Assembly (NCBI RefSeq): GCF_003337235.1
Contig: NZ_QPJC01000001.1
Coordinates: 154,824-218,823, forward strand
DNA from: Halopolyspora algeriensis
Lineage (GTDB): Bacteria > Actinomycetota > Actinomycetes > Mycobacteriales > Pseudonocardiaceae
Direction of reading: 5' to 3'
DNA length: 64,000 bases
This document shows positions 54,017 to 64,000 of this stretch, in pieces. The notes beneath the pieces are model-generated. The model did not search any database, was not told where the DNA came from, and saw nothing but the letters and a program-made list of their open reading frames with translations. Position 1 is the stretch's first letter. The number at the start of each line of letters is the position of its first letter. The translations under genes were made by a program, and so were the position numbers.

Positions 54017-56625
54017 CCCTCACCCCCGTCGGTGCGCGAGTCGTCGGTACGCCCCCCGCCGGGGCCGGTGGAGCTGCCGAGCTGTGTCGCCGCTCCCGCC
54101 GGGTTGTCCGGCCGTGCCGGGTTGTCCCCTGTGGACGGCCCCGCGCTCGTGCTCGGTGCCTCCGCGGCGGCGAGTTCGACCAGTGCGCCGTGCCCGACAC
54201 CGAGTTCACGGTTCACCCTGGACGGACCGGAGTTCCCGGGCAGCCACACCACGCCGTCGGGCATTTCGGTGATCTCGGAGGCAAGGGTCAGCGCACCCGC
54301 GGGCCCGGAGACCGTGACCGGCTGGTGCTCGGCCAGTCCGAGCCGCCCCGCGGTGCCCGCGGACAGCCGCGCCACCGGCGGGCGTGCCGTCCCGGCGAGA
54401 TGAGGTTCGCCGTCCTGCAGCGAGCCGTTGTCGAGCAACTGGCGCCACGTGGCCAGCAGCGCCTGGCCCGGTCCCGGACGAGGGGGCGATGGTGCGGCCA
54501 CCCGCGGTGCCTGCGGCCGCCTGCCGCTGTAGGAGCCGAGCCGCCCGATCTCACCGGACACTGCGGCCGGGGTTTGGGTGAACAGGTCCACGTCCATCTC
54601 CACCGCGAGCGTGTCCAGCACGCGGCAGTCCGGAACCGCTCCCGTTCTCTCGATGGTGCTGCCGAATTCGCGTGCCCGGCCCTCCCAGTTCAGGAAGGTG
54701 CCCGACTTCTCGACGGTCGGTGCGATCGGAAGGACCACATCGGCGTGTTCGGTGGCCGCGCTCGGCCGTAGTTCGAGGCTGACCACGAATTCCGCACTGC
54801 GCAGTGCTTGCTCGGCCAACCCGGGGTCGGGCAGGTCGTTCGGATCCACCCCGCCGACCAGCAGGCCCGAGAGCTCGCCGGATGCGGCTGCCGCGAGGAT
54901 GCCGTCGACGTCACGGCCCGGGGCGACAGGCAGCGCTCCCCGCTCCAGCCCCCACGTCTGCTCGAGGTCCGCACGTGCCGCCGCGTCGGCGACCGGACGG
55001 CCACCGGGCAGCAGTGTGGGCAGGGTGCCCGCTTCCACAGCCCCGCGTTCCCCGGCACGGCGCGGGATCCAGGCGATCCGGGCTCCGGTGCGCTCGGCCA
55101 CGCGCACGGCAGCCGAGTACAGACCCGGAACCCGGGCGGCCCGCTCGCCGAGCACGAGGATCGAGCCCGCACGACACAGCGCCTCGTCCACCTCGGCCGG
55201 AAGCTCCTGCAGCATCTCGGCTTCCCCACCGGGCGGGCACGGCAGCAGACCACCGGAGTGGATCGGACTGCCCGAGCCGACGATGTCGACGGTCTTTTCC
55301 ACGCCGGGCGAGTCCCACTGACCGAGGTGGAAGACCTTCGTGTGTCCCTTGCGTGCCGCCTTGCGCAGCCGCAGGAACACGATCGGGGATTCCTCCTCCG
55401 GCTCGAAGGCCGCGCACAGCACCGTCGGCGCGGATTCGAGGTCCGCGTAGGTCACCGCGCCATCGCCCGGGCCGGTACCGACCACGGTCGAGGCGAGGAA
55501 GTCCAGCTCCTCCGTCGAGTGCGCACGCGCCCGGTGGTCGATGTCGTTGGTGCCCAGTGCCATCCGGGCGAACTTGGAGTAGGCGTAGGCGTCCTCGACG
55601 GTCAATCGCCCGCCCGGCAGCACGCCGGCACCGCGGGAATCGCGAGCCGCCATCAGCCCGTCCGCCGCGATACGCAGCGCTTCCGTCCACGACGAGTCAC
55701 GGAGCTGTCCCGTCGCGGCATCGCGCACCATCGGCCTGGTGAACCGGTCGGTGGCGGTGGCGTAGTGGAACGCGAAACGCCCCTTGTCGCAATTCCACTC
55801 CTCGTTGACCTCGGGGTCCTCGCCGGCGAGCCTGCGCATCACCCTGCCCCGGCGCCAGTCCGTGCGCTGGGCGCAGCCCGAGGAGCAGTGCTCGCAGACA
55901 CCGGGGGTGGACACCAGGTCGAACGGCCGCGACCGGAACCGGTAGTCGGCACTGGTGAGTGCTCCGACCGGGCAGATCTGGATGGTGTTGCCGGAGAAGT
56001 ACGACTGGAACGGCTGCTGCTCGGCGATGCCGATCTGCTGCAGTGCGCCACGCTCGAGCAGTTCGATGAACGGGTCACCGGCGATCTGCTTGGAAAACCG
56101 GGTGCAGCGCTGGCACAGCACGCACCGCTCACGGTCCAGCAGGATCTGCGAGGAGATCGAAACCGGCTTGGCGAAGGTGCGCTTGGAGTCGCGGAAGCGG
56201 GAATCGCTGCGGCCGTGCTTGAGCGCCTGGTTCTGCAGCGGACACTCGCCGCCCTTGTCGCACACCGGGCAGTCCAGCGGGTGGTTGATCAGCAGCAGTT
56301 CCATCACGCCCTGCTGCGCCTTGTCCGCCACCTGTGAGGTCCGCTGGGTTTTGACGACCATGCCGCTACTGACGGTCATCGTGCAGGAGGCTTGCGGCTT
56401 GGGCATCGCCCGGCCGTTCACCTCGACCTCGACCAGGCACTGGCGGCATGCCCCGGCCGGATCCAGCAGCGGGTGGTCGCAGAACCGCGGGATCACGATG
56501 CCCATCCGCTCGGCGGTGCGGATGAGCAGCTCTCCCTCCGGGGCATCGACTTCCACGCCGTCGATCGTCAGCCGCACGTGCCCTTCCGGGACCGGGCGGG
56601 TGTCTGCTTCTGGTGCCACCGTCAT
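54013..56625 (-). CDS. nuoG: NADH-quinone oxidoreductase subunit G
   Basis: 870 residues from ATG 56625. The N-terminal 2Fe-2S and 4Fe-4S ligands are seen in [33 protein letters not shown] and [40 protein letters not shown] supplies another cluster. A molybdopterin-oxidoreductase-like domain, now inactive, follows, then a Ser/Pro/Gly-rich tail. Overlaps nuoF by 4 bp. Confidence 0.93.
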   Translation of the reverse strand: MTVAPEADTRPVPEGHVRLTIDGVEVDAPEGELLIRTAERMGIVIPRFCDHPLLDPAGACRQCLVEVEVNGRAMPKPQASCTMTVSSGMVVKTQRTSQVADKAQQGVMELLLINHPLDCPVCDKGGECPLQNQALKHGRSDSRFRDSKRTFAKPVSISSQILLDRERCVLCQRCTRFSKQIAGDPFIELLERGALQQIGIAEQQPFQSYFSGNTIQICPVGALTSADYRFRSRPFDLVSTPGVCEHCSSGCAQRTDWRRGRVMRRLAGEDPEVNEEWNCDKGRFAFHYATATDRFTRPMVRDAATGQLRDSSWTEALRIAADGLMAARDSRGAGVLPGGRLTVEDAYAYSKFARMALGTNDIDHRARAHSTEELDFLASTVVGTGPGDGAVTYADLESAPTVLCAAFEPEEESPIVFLRLRKAARKGHTKVFHLGQWDSPGVEKTVDIVGSGSPIHSGGLLPCPPGGEAEMLQELPAEVDEALCRAGSILVLGERAARVPGLYSAAVRVAERTGARIAWIPRRAGERGAVEAGTLPTLLPGGRPVADAAARADLEQTWGLERGALPVAPGRDVDGILAAAASGELSGLLVGGVDPNDLPDPGLAEQALRSAEFVVSLELRPSAATEHADVVLPIAPTVEKSGTFLNWEGRAREFGSTIERTGAVPDCRVLDTLAVEMDVDLFTQTPAAVSGEIGRLGSYSGRRPQAPRVAAPSPPRPGPGQALLATWRQLLDNGSLQDGEPHLAGTARPPVARLSAGTAGRLGLAEHQPVTVSGPAGALTLASEITEMPDGVVWLPGNSGPSRVNRELGVGHGALVELAAAEAPSTSAGPSTGDNPARPDNPAGAATQLGSSTGPGGGRTDDSRTDGGEG

Positions 56626-58013
56626 CGGGCCGCTCCTGCCAGTGCGGGGTCGCCTGCCTGGGACCTGCCGTGTTCTCCGGCCTTGTCGTCTCGCTCGTCC
56701 TGTGTTCCCCGCGCACCCTCGTTCCGGTCGCACAGGGCGAGAAATTCCTCTCGGAAGTACTTGATTCCACTGGTGATCGGGCTGACGGCTCCGTCACCGA
56801 GCGCGCAGAAGGAGCGACCGAGGATGTTGTCGCAGACATCGAGCAGGGTGTCGATGTCCTCCTCGGTGCCGCGGCCGTCGACCATCCGCTCCAGCACCTG
56901 AGCCAGCCAGAAACAGCCCTCCCGGCACGGGGTGCACTTGCCGCAGGACTCGTGCTCGTAGAACTGTGTCCACTTCATCACCGCCCACGGCACCGACACC
57001 GTCTCGTTGAAGATCATCAGTGCCGTGGTGCCCAGCATCGACCCGGCCTCGGTGGCTCCCTCGAAGTCGAGCGGCACGTCCAGGTGGTCCGCGGTGAACA
57101 GCGGGGTCGACGAGCCCCCCGGCGTCCAGAACTTCAGCGGGATGCCGTCCTTCATCCCTCCGGCGAGTTCCAGCAGTTCGCGCAGTGTCGTGCCCAGCGG
57201 TGCCTCGTACTGACCGGGGTTTTCCACATGCCCGGAGATCGAGTAGATCTTCGGGCCCGGCGACTTCTCCCGGCCCATCGCGCGGAACCAGTCCGATCCG
57301 CCGTTGACGATGTAGGGCACCGACGCGATCGTCTCGACGTTGTTGACCGTGGTGGGGCAGGAGTACAGCCCTGCCTGAGCCGGAAACGGTGGCTTCAGTC
57401 GTGGCTGGCCGCGCTTGCCCTCCAGCGAGTCCAGCAGCGCGGTCTCCTCACCGCAGATGTAGGCGCCGGCACCGGCGTGCACCACGATGTCGAGATCGAA
57501 GCCGGACCCCAGGACGTTCGTCCCGAGGTATCCGGCGTCATAGGCCTCGCGCACGGCGTGATGCAGGCGCCGCACGCAGTGCAGTGCCTCGCCGCGCACG
57601 TAGATCATGCAATGGTTCGCCCGCATCGCGTAGCTCGCGATGATGCATCCCTCGATCAGCGAGTGCGGATCGGCCATCATCAGCGGCACGTCCTTGCACG
57701 TGCCCGGTTCGCCCTCGTCGGCATTGATGACCAGGTAGTGCGGCTTGGACGGTTCCTTCGGCATGAAGCCCCACTTCACCCCGGCGGGAAAGCCCGCGCC
57801 ACCGCGTCCCCGCAGACCCGCGGACTTGACCAGCTCGACGAGCTGGTCGGGGTCGGCCCGCAGCGCCGTTCGCAGCGCCGTGTAGCCCTCGAGCTGCTCA
57901 TAGGTCGACAGCGTCCAGGACTCCGGGGACAGCCAGCGCCGGGTCAGTACCGGCGTCAGCGGGGCGGTTTCCCGGGAGGCCGGAGAGCCTTGCTGGGCAT
58001 TCGCTTCGGTCAT
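56622..58013 (-). CDS. nuoF: NADH-quinone oxidoreductase subunit F
   Basis: 463 residues. [20 protein letters not shown] binds [27 protein letters not shown] is the second FMN motif, and [20 protein letters not shown] holds cluster N3. Site of NADH oxidation. 9 bp after nuoE. Confidence 0.95.
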   Translation of the reverse strand: MTEANAQQGSPASRETAPLTPVLTRRWLSPESWTLSTYEQLEGYTALRTALRADPDQLVELVKSAGLRGRGGAGFPAGVKWGFMPKEPSKPHYLVINADEGEPGTCKDVPLMMADPHSLIEGCIIASYAMRANHCMIYVRGEALHCVRRLHHAVREAYDAGYLGTNVLGSGFDLDIVVHAGAGAYICGEETALLDSLEGKRGQPRLKPPFPAQAGLYSCPTTVNNVETIASVPYIVNGGSDWFRAMGREKSPGPKIYSISGHVENPGQYEAPLGTTLRELLELAGGMKDGIPLKFWTPGGSSTPLFTADHLDVPLDFEGATEAGSMLGTTALMIFNETVSVPWAVMKWTQFYEHESCGKCTPCREGCFWLAQVLERMVDGRGTEEDIDTLLDVCDNILGRSFCALGDGAVSPITSGIKYFREEFLALCDRNEGARGTQDERDDKAGEHGRSQAGDPALAGAAR

Positions 58014-58022
58014 CGCCTGCCC

Positions 58023-58835
58023 TCACTTCTTTTCCGGTAGCGGTGGAAGTTCGGCGTTGTCCGGCATCGCCGGAGCCGTCCAGCCGTTCTCGTGGGCCAG
58101 CCGGGCTCCCTGCAGCGTTTCCGGGGCCGCCGACGGGCCGTGTACCGCCTGCCGAGCACCGGAATCCGCCGTTCCGGGCTGCCCGTCCCCGGCTCCGGAC
58201 CCGGCGGGCTCGTCGAAGAACCCCGCGAGCTGGCGCTCGGCACTCCGGAAGTCGGTCAGTGGCGCGCCCCGGCTCGGCGCGGGCTTCTCGCCGCGCTGCA
58301 GTGCCTCCACCAGTTCCTGCGCCGACTGCGAGGTCTGCTTGTCGTAGTACTCGTAGTTGACCTGCAGCACCGGGCCGAGATCGCAGGCGGCGAGGCACTC
58401 GGCGTGCTCCAGGGTGATCGAGCCCTGCTCCCCGGGAGTTCCGGCGGTCTCCTCGTGCCCGACGCCGAGGTGCTCGGACAGTCCCCGGTAGATCGCGTCG
58501 CCACCGAGCGCGGCACACAGCGTGTTCGTGCACACGCTGACCAGGTGCTGCCCGCAGGGCTTGCGCTTGTACATGGTGTAGAACGTCGCGACCGCGCTGA
58601 CTTCGGCTGTGGACAGTGCCAGCTGCTCGGCACAGAACTCCATGCCCTCGGCCGTGACGTGTCCCTGCACCGACTGCACCAGGTGCAGCAGCGGTAGCAG
58701 CGCCGAGCGGGATTCCGGGTAACGATCGACGATCCGCTTCGCGTCGGCGCGGACGTCCTCGTCGAACACCGATGTGTCGACGCGCGGATGTACCACCGAT
58801 TCGGATGTCGTCGTGAAGTCGAACTGTTCGGTCAT
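58023..58835 (-). CDS. nuoE: NADH-quinone oxidoreductase subunit E
   Basis: 270 residues. Cluster N1a ligands are in SVCTNTLCAALGGDA and LEHAECLAACDLGPVLQ. The last 75 residues are a Pro/Gly-rich extension absent from short NuoE proteins. Its start directly abuts the nuoD stop. Confidence 0.94.
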   Translation of the reverse strand: MTEQFDFTTTSESVVHPRVDTSVFDEDVRADAKRIVDRYPESRSALLPLLHLVQSVQGHVTAEGMEFCAEQLALSTAEVSAVATFYTMYKRKPCGQHLVSVCTNTLCAALGGDAIYRGLSEHLGVGHEETAGTPGEQGSITLEHAECLAACDLGPVLQVNYEYYDKQTSQSAQELVEALQRGEKPAPSRGAPLTDFRSAERQLAGFFDEPAGSGAGDGQPGTADSGARQAVHGPSAAPETLQGARLAHENGWTAPAMPDNAELPPLPEKK

Positions 58836-60200
58836 CTAGCGATCCACCCCACCCATGACCGGGTCGATGGAGGCGACGGCCGCGATCACGTCCGCCACCA
58901 GGCCACCCTCGGCCATTGCCGGAAAAGCCTGCAGATTCACGAAGCTGGGGTCACGTACGTGCACGCGCATCGGCCGGGTGCCCCCGTCGGAGACCACGTG
59001 GTAACCGAGTTCGCCCCGTGGCGCCTCGACCGGTGAGTACGCCTGCCCCGGTGGCACGTCGAAGCCTTCGGTCACCAGCTTGAAATGGTGGATCAGCGAC
59101 TCCATCGACTGACCCATGATCTTGCGGACGTGCTCCAGCGAGTTGCCCATGCCGTCCGGGCCGATGGTCAGCTGCGCCGGCCACGCGATCTTCGGGTCGT
59201 CCACCATCACCGGTCCCGGCTCCAGCTTGTCCAGGCACTGCCGGATGATGCGCAACGACTGGCGGATTTCCTCCACGCGCAGCAGGAACCGCGCGAAGCA
59301 GTCCGCGTCGGTGCTCGTGGGCACCTCGAAGTCGAACTGCTCGTAGCCGCAGTACGGTTCGACCTTGCGCAGATCCCAGGCCAGTCCCGCCGACCGCAGC
59401 AGTGGCCCGGTCGCACCGAGGGCCAGGCACGCGTCCAGCGGCAGGTAGCCGACATTCTGCAACCGCTGCTTCCAGATCGGCTGGCCGGAGAACAGCTTGT
59501 CGTAGTCCGGCAGCCGGGAGTCCATCACCTTGCAGAACTCCAGGATCTTCTCCCGGTAGTTCTCCGGCAGGTCCTGGGCGACCCCGCCCGGCCGGATGAA
59601 GGCGTGGTTCATCCGCAGTCCGGTGAGGAACTCCAGCAGGTGCAGCACTTCCTCGCGGTCGCGGAAGCCGAACGTCATCCCCGTGGTGGAGCCGAGCTCC
59701 ATCGCACCGGTGGCCAGAAAGACCAGGTGCGAGGAGATCCGGTTGAGCTCCATCAGCAGCACCCGGATCGTCTGCGCACGCTGCGGTGCCTCGATGCGCA
59801 GCAGCTTCTCCACGCCGAGGCAGTAGGCGGCCTCGTTGTACAGCGGGGCGAGGTAATCCATGCGCGTCACGAACGTGACGCCCTGGGTCCACGTGCGGTA
59901 CTCGGTGTTCTTCTCGATACCGGTGTGCAGGTAGCCGATCACCGAGCGGGCCTTGACAACGGTCTCGCCCTCGAGTTCCAGCACCAGGCGCAGCACACCG
60001 TGCGTCGAGGGATGCTGCGGGCCGAGGTTGATGACGACCCGGTCCTCGCCCGAGGTCTCCTCGATGAACTCGTCCCAGTCACCGCCGGTGACGGTGTAGA
60101 CCCGGCCCTCGGTCGTCTCGCGAGCCGAGGCCGCGAACGGATCCCCGCCCTGCTGTGCCCGTGCCCCGGTGACGGGATCGGTCAGCGGTTCGGTACTCAT
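58836..60200 (-). CDS. nuoD: NADH-quinone oxidoreductase subunit D
   Basis: 454 residues. [40 protein letters not shown] and [16 protein letters not shown] are the 49-kDa-subunit signatures; the quinone-site His and Tyr are retained. 70 bp from nuoC, the largest gap but one in the operon. Confidence 0.95.
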   Translation of the reverse strand: MSTEPLTDPVTGARAQQGGDPFAASARETTEGRVYTVTGGDWDEFIEETSGEDRVVINLGPQHPSTHGVLRLVLELEGETVVKARSVIGYLHTGIEKNTEYRTWTQGVTFVTRMDYLAPLYNEAAYCLGVEKLLRIEAPQRAQTIRVLLMELNRISSHLVFLATGAMELGSTTGMTFGFRDREEVLHLLEFLTGLRMNHAFIRPGGVAQDLPENYREKILEFCKVMDSRLPDYDKLFSGQPIWKQRLQNVGYLPLDACLALGATGPLLRSAGLAWDLRKVEPYCGYEQFDFEVPTSTDADCFARFLLRVEEIRQSLRIIRQCLDKLEPGPVMVDDPKIAWPAQLTIGPDGMGNSLEHVRKIMGQSMESLIHHFKLVTEGFDVPPGQAYSPVEAPRGELGYHVVSDGGTRPMRVHVRDPSFVNLQAFPAMAEGGLVADVIAAVASIDPVMGGVDR

Positions 60201-60270
60201 GCTGTCTCCTCCGGCCGTGAGTCCCCGGGCGTGCCATGGCGTCCCGGGAGGCTCGCGAGCGCTTCCCCGA

Positions 60271-61059
60271 TCACGTGTAGGCCCTCCGCTGGTCCGGCGG
60301 TGGAATCTCGGCGCCCTTGTACTCCACCGGGATCCCGCCGAGGGGATAGTCCTTGCGCTGCGGATGCCCGTCCCAGTCGTCCGGCATCAAGATGCGCGTC
60401 AGTGCCGGATGCCCCTCGTAGACGATGCCGAACATGTCCCACGCTTCCCGCTCCTGGAAGTCCGCGGTCGGGAACACCTCCACGACGGAGGGCACGCGGG
60501 GCGGCTCTCCCGTGCCGTTCGGCCAGTCCGCCGCCACCTCGACCCGGATCCGGCGACGGTAGGTCAGCGAGGTCAGGTGGTAGACCGAGTGCAGCCGCTG
60601 CGGCACGTCCGGCCCGTAGTCCACACCGGACACCGAACTGCACAGCTCGAAGCGCAGCGCCGGATCGTCCCGCAGTGTCCGGCAGGTCTCGACCAGGTGC
60701 CCCGGATCGACGTAGAAGGTGATCTCCCCTCTGTCCACAGTAATCTGCTGCACGGCGTCGGGGATGCCCTTTTCCTGCAGTGCCACCACGAGGTTGTCGG
60801 CCACCTCGTCGAACCATCCGCCGTACGGTCGTTCGGAGGCCGGTGGGACGTAGGCGGGCAGCCGAAGCCCGCCGTAACCGGACGTGTCCCCGCTGCCGCT
60901 GACGCCGAACATGCCGCGACGGGAACGTCCCGCCACCACCGGGCCGTGCTGCTGCGCCTGCGAACCCTCTCCCTCGGAAGCGGGCTCGAGCCCGGGCCCG
61001 GGCCGTTCGGCGCTGGAGCCCTTCTCGCCCGGGTCCGGAGCGGTCTGGTTCTCGGTCAT
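60271..61059 (-). CDS. nuoC: NADH-quinone oxidoreductase subunit C
   Basis: 262 residues from ATG 61059 (AGGTGAG ribosome site), or 265 from GTG 61068. The first 90 are low-complexity. [20 protein letters not shown] and [20 protein letters not shown] are the 30-kDa-subunit motif. Not fused to NuoD. Confidence 0.93.
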   Translation of the reverse strand: MTENQTAPDPGEKGSSAERPGPGLEPASEGEGSQAQQHGPVVAGRSRRGMFGVSGSGDTSGYGGLRLPAYVPPASERPYGGWFDEVADNLVVALQEKGIPDAVQQITVDRGEITFYVDPGHLVETCRTLRDDPALRFELCSSVSGVDYGPDVPQRLHSVYHLTSLTYRRRIRVEVAADWPNGTGEPPRVPSVVEVFPTADFQEREAWDMFGIVYEGHPALTRILMPDDWDGHPQRKDYPLGGIPVEYKGAEIPPPDQRRAYT

Positions 61060-61064
61060 CGAAC

Positions 61065-61769
61065 TCACCTACCCGCACCGAGTTCGTTGCGGTTCTCCGT
61101 GCTCGTCGACTGGCCACCCGGGGGAAGGCTCTCGATCCCGGGAGCGCCCAGTGCACCCTCCGCGCCCATCTCCCGGCGCTGTGTGTTCTGCTGCCGCTCG
61201 GCCATCCTGCGTTTGGCGGCGCTTTTCGGTGCGTACTTCTGCGACGACGCCTCGAGCTCGGTCCGATCGCCGCGTTCGACCTGCAGCTGCGCCCGCTTGG
61301 CGTTGATCGGTTCGTCCATGACCTTCGCGTGCAGCTTGAGGATCGCGTCGAGCAGCATCTCCGGCCGGGGCGGGCACCCGGGCAGGTACATGTCGACCGG
61401 GACCACGTGGTCGACGCCCTGCACCACCGCATAGTTGTTGAACATGCCGCCGGTGGAGGCGCACACCCCCATCGCCAGCACCCAGCGCGGCTCCGGCATC
61501 TGGTCGTAGATCTGGCGCAGGACCGGTGCCATCTTGTTGGTCACCCGGCCGGCCACGATCATCAGGTCGGCCTGGCGCGGAGTGGCGGAGAACCGCTCCA
61601 TCCCGAAACGTGCGACGTCGTAGCGCGAACCACCTATGGTCATCATCTCGATCGCGCAGCAGGCCAACCCGAAAGTCGCCGGCCACATCGAGGTCTTACG
61701 GGTCCAGTTGACGAGTTTTTCCACGTTGGCCAACAGGATGCCGTTGGGCAGGCTCTCTTCCAGCCCCAT
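61065..61769 (-). CDS. nuoB: NADH-quinone oxidoreductase subunit B
   Basis: 234 residues. Cluster N2 ligands are in [33 protein letters not shown] and [13 protein letters not shown] charged C-terminal extension of about 60 residues ([17 protein letters not shown]) is actinobacterial. 106 bp after nuoA. Confidence 0.95.
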   Translation of the reverse strand: MGLEESLPNGILLANVEKLVNWTRKTSMWPATFGLACCAIEMMTIGGSRYDVARFGMERFSATPRQADLMIVAGRVTNKMAPVLRQIYDQMPEPRWVLAMGVCASTGGMFNNYAVVQGVDHVVPVDMYLPGCPPRPEMLLDAILKLHAKVMDEPINAKRAQLQVERGDRTELEASSQKYAPKSAAKRRMAERQQNTQRREMGAEGALGAPGIESLPPGGQSTSTENRNELGAGR

Positions 61770-61875
61770 CGCGGCACTCCTTCCCTCTCATCGCCGACCC
61801 GGCCACGCCCCCCGGTTCCCGGCCGGGCGTGGCAGCCGGACGCACCTCAGTCGCCGTCTTCCTGTCGCCGTCCCG

Positions 61876-62241
61876 TCAGTTCCATTCGAAACCGCCCCGA
61901 TACCAGACGTAGAGATCGGCGAAGCCGAAAGTGGCGATGAACAGCACGACCGCGGCCACACCGAACATGCCCAGCGAGTCCGCCGAGACCGCGTACGGGT
62001 AGAGGAACACCATCTCGATGTCGAACAGGATGAACAACATCGCGGTCAGGTAGTAGGCGACCGGCATCCGGCCACCCCCGACTGTGGGCTGCGGTGACGG
62101 CTCGATGCCGCACTCGTAGGCGTCGAATTTGGCCTTGTTGTATCGGCGCGGGCCGACAAGTGGCGCGATCGCCACGGAGAACACGGCGAATCCGAGCGCC
62201 AACGCGAACATCAGCACCAGCGGGATGTAGGGATCCAACAT
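61876..62241 (-). CDS. nuoA: NADH-quinone oxidoreductase subunit A
   Basis: 121 residues from ATG 62241. Three helices; YECGIEPSPQPTVGGGRMPV and FDIEMVFLYPYAV are signatures. First gene of the operon; an iron-box-like site lies 94 bp upstream. An in-frame upstream start (62289) would be hydrophilic and unusual. Confidence 0.94.
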   Translation of the reverse strand: MLDPYIPLVLMFALALGFAVFSVAIAPLVGPRRYNKAKFDAYECGIEPSPQPTVGGGRMPVAYYLTAMLFILFDIEMVFLYPYAVSADSLGMFGVAAVVLFIATFGFADLYVWYRGGFEWN

Positions 62242-62334
62242 CGCGCCTGCCCTCCTGTCTCCGGCCTCCCCTGACCGCGAGAACCCCACCCGCGGCCATG
62301 GCTTCGTACTCTATGCGGTCGCCTCGCTCCTTCG

Positions 62335-62353
62335 TGTAGTGAGGCGAACCTAA
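62335..62353 (-). promoter_or_regulatory. Iron-box-like sequence upstream of nuoA
   Basis: On the minus strand, TTAGGTTCGCCTCACTACA. It matches 15 of 19 positions of the palindromic IdeR/DmdR iron box (TTAGGTTAGGCTAACCTAA type), with one half nearly perfect and the other degraded. Confidence 0.4.
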
Positions 62354-62403
62354 CTTTATGAGGTCACGCACACTGTGCACGGCATCTGATCAGACGGACG
62401 CCG

Positions 62404-63702
62404 TCAGGCGCTAGGCGTGAGCCGAGTAGTGGCACTAATCACACGGTCGGCAACATCACCGCCTTTGCTGTCGTGGAGATTCGCCAGCAGTTTCAGCACG
62501 AAACGCATCAGAGTGGTCCGGGGCAGGCCGTGCTTGGTGGCCATCCGCATCACCGTGGGATTGCCGATCAACGTGCTGAACACGTTGCCCAGCCGGAAGT
62601 AACCTCCCAGCGCCTCGGACACCGCTGCGGGGTAACGGGCCAGCGCTTGCTCCCGGGACGCCCCCTCGGGTCGCGCCCGGGCATGCACGACACACTCCGC
62701 CGCCAGCCGAGCCGACTCCATCGCGTAGGCGATGCCCTCACCGTTGAACGGGTTGACCATGCCTCCGGCGTCACCGACCAGCAGCAGCCCGTCGCGGTAG
62801 TGCGGTGTCCGGTTGAAACCCATCGGCAGGGCCGCTCCGCCGACCTTGCCGTTGGCGTTCTCCTCCCGGAATCCCCACTCCTCCGGCGTGCCGTCCAGCC
62901 AGGCTCGGAGCAGCGCGCGGTAGTCGGTCTTGCCGTAGGCCTTGGAGGTCGACAGGATTCCCAGCCCGGCGTTCACGGTCCCGTCGCCCATCCCGAAAAG
63001 CCAGCCGTAGCCCGGAAGCAGCTTCGGCTCATCGGGGTGGGATCGGTCCCACAGCTCCAGGTGCGATTCGAGGTAGTCGTCACAGGTGCGCGGGCTGTCG
63101 TAATAGCGGCGCACGGCCACCCCCATCGGGCGGTCGTCGCGCTTGTCGAGGCCCATCGACAACGCCAGCCGCGCCGAGACCCCGTCGCAGGCCACCACCA
63201 GCGGCGCGTGGTAGGTCACCGGGGTGCGCTCCGGTCCGGACTTCGCCTCCACACCGGTGATCCGGCCGGTACGGTCATCCCGCAGAGCACCGGTCACCGA
63301 CGTGTGCTGCACGATGCGCGCGCCCGCCTTCTCGGCATGGCGCGCGAGCAGGTCGTCGAAGTCGTGGCGCGGGCGCACCAGGCCGTACGGCGGGAAGTCG
63401 GCGAGATCCGGCCAGTCCAGTTCCAGCGTCACACCGCCTCCGACCACCCGCAGGCCCCGGTTGTGCAACCAGCCCGCCTCCTCGCGGGTGTCGATGCCCA
63501 GATCGACGAGCTGCTTGACACCGCGTGGCGTGATGCCGTCACCGCAGACCTTCTCCCGCGGAAAGGTGCTCTTTTCCAGCACCAGGACGTCCAGACCGGC
63601 ACGCGCCAGGTAGGCCGCCGCAGTCGCTCCTGCAGGGCCCGCCCCGACCACGATCACCTCGGCATCGTCCTCGGCGCTGCGTCGGCTGGTTGGGCTCGTC
63701 AT
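62404..63702 (-). CDS. menJ: Geranylgeranyl-reductase-family flavoprotein (menaquinone side-chain reductase, MenJ-like)
   Basis: 432 residues. The FAD-binding N-terminus is VIVVGAGPAGATAAAYLARA, with EKSTFPREKVCGDGITPRGV and GLLLVGDAGGMVNPFNGEGI, as in MenJ and related enzymes. MenJ saturates one double bond of the menaquinone side chain. Its place directly upstream of nuo on the same strand supports a quinone role. Chlorophyll-type geranylgeranyl reductases share the fold but are not expected here. Confidence 0.85.
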   Translation of the reverse strand: MTSPTSRRSAEDDAEVIVVGAGPAGATAAAYLARAGLDVLVLEKSTFPREKVCGDGITPRGVKQLVDLGIDTREEAGWLHNRGLRVVGGGVTLELDWPDLADFPPYGLVRPRHDFDDLLARHAEKAGARIVQHTSVTGALRDDRTGRITGVEAKSGPERTPVTYHAPLVVACDGVSARLALSMGLDKRDDRPMGVAVRRYYDSPRTCDDYLESHLELWDRSHPDEPKLLPGYGWLFGMGDGTVNAGLGILSTSKAYGKTDYRALLRAWLDGTPEEWGFREENANGKVGGAALPMGFNRTPHYRDGLLLVGDAGGMVNPFNGEGIAYAMESARLAAECVVHARARPEGASREQALARYPAAVSEALGGYFRLGNVFSTLIGNPTVMRMATKHGLPRTTLMRFVLKLLANLHDSKGGDVADRVISATTRLTPSA

Positions 63703-63834
63703 GACACTCCTCGACTCGGGGGCGTGCAGTGCTCGTTTCCCGAGGGAACGGCACCGAGTGAACCGCTTGTGAACTGATTCACTAGCTTCCGAGTCTAGGA
63801 CGGACGTCGCCCGCGATCGACCCCCGCGGGGACT
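63703..63834. other. Region upstream of menJ
   Basis: 130 bp with no gene; presumably contains the menJ promoter. No clear -10/-35 pair. Confidence 0.3.
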
Positions 63835-64000
63835 TCACGCAGGTGGGGTCACCACCCGGTCGGGCTGCCGAGCAACGGCATCGGGCACAGCGAGCCTCTC
63901 GCGCAGACGAGAACGCGCGAAGGTCCGCAGTTGCGGTCGAACGGCTCCCCGAACCCGGACTCGGCAGTCAGCTCGCCGGCCTGACGGCCCGGTGCACGGC
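63835..64000 (-). CDS. Possible C-terminal fragment of an upstream gene (runs off the right edge)
   Basis: One minus-strand frame is open from the edge to TGA at 63837-63835, encoding an Arg-rich tail with RPQLRTFARSRLRERLAV. It has no diagnostic motif. It could be the end of a menaquinone or glycosyltransferase gene, or non-coding sequence. Confidence 0.3.
   Translation of the reverse strand, partial: PCTGPSGRRADCRVRVRGAVRPQLRTFARSRLRERLAVPDAVARQPDRVVTPPA

Overview
The window is high-GC actinobacterial chromosome. Long antisense reading frames, GTG starts, a conservon, a 14-subunit menaquinone-type complex I operon followed by a long-chain polyprenyl diphosphate synthase, F420/PPOX proteins and an AICE all point to an actinomycete, most likely Pseudonocardiales/Actinopolysporales-like. 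The genus is inference.

Layout. (1) 1-9.1 kb: the 5' part of a membrane-anchored GAF-GGDEF-EAL protein, a PPOX-fold oxidoreductase, a small conserved-looking protein, and a complete conservon cvnA-B-C-D (nitrate-sensor-like kinase, Roadblock, DUF742, GTPase). (2) 9.7-18.6 kb: transport and regulators: DUF485/ActP-type symporter pair, YeeE/YedE sulfur transporter behind a Cys-containing leader ORF, a frameshifted PepSY membrane protein, DoxX, MarR, an SCO6745-like protein and an NCS1 permease. (3) 18.7-22.1 kb: VapBC toxin-antitoxin, TetR, enoyl-CoA hydratase/isomerase, a GNAT-like protein, then debris of an older integrase.

(4) 22,123-38,248: an actinomycete integrative and conjugative element (AICE) in a tRNA-Tyr gene. 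Its ends are a perfect 57-bp direct repeat, and the intact tRNA lies at the right end. The backbone has an XRE/Nudix regulator coupled to a cupin, a GntR repressor, small coupled genes, a DUF2637-like membrane protein, an FtsK/TraB-type DNA pump with clt-like repeats behind it, two small Cys-rich proteins, a diguanylate cyclase, a Prim-Pol primase, a DUF3631 ATPase whose 3' end carries an iteron array, excisionase and tyrosine integrase. Left-end cargo is a LysE exporter, a MerR-peroxiredoxin fusion, and a DprE1-like oxidase with Ser at the benzothiazinone-target Cys position.

(5) 38.4-45.4 kb: YajQ, RmlA, HtpX, a carboxypeptidase-regulatory/YceI protein, dimethylargininase with a divergent Lrp regulator, an acidic membrane protein and the polyprenyl synthase. 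(6) 45.5-63.7 kb, all on the minus strand: menaquinone-modifying geranylgeranyl-reductase-like flavoprotein, then nuoA-N and the polyprenyl synthase. This is a coherent respiratory block: menaquinone side-chain synthesis, side-chain reduction, and the NADH:menaquinone oxidoreductase. An iron-box-like sequence precedes nuoA.

The most novel-looking items are the MerR-peroxiredoxin fusion, the XRE-Nudix/cupin pair, the iteron and clt-like arrays of the AICE, the naturally Ser-substituted DprE1, and evidence of repeated integrations near the same tRNA.
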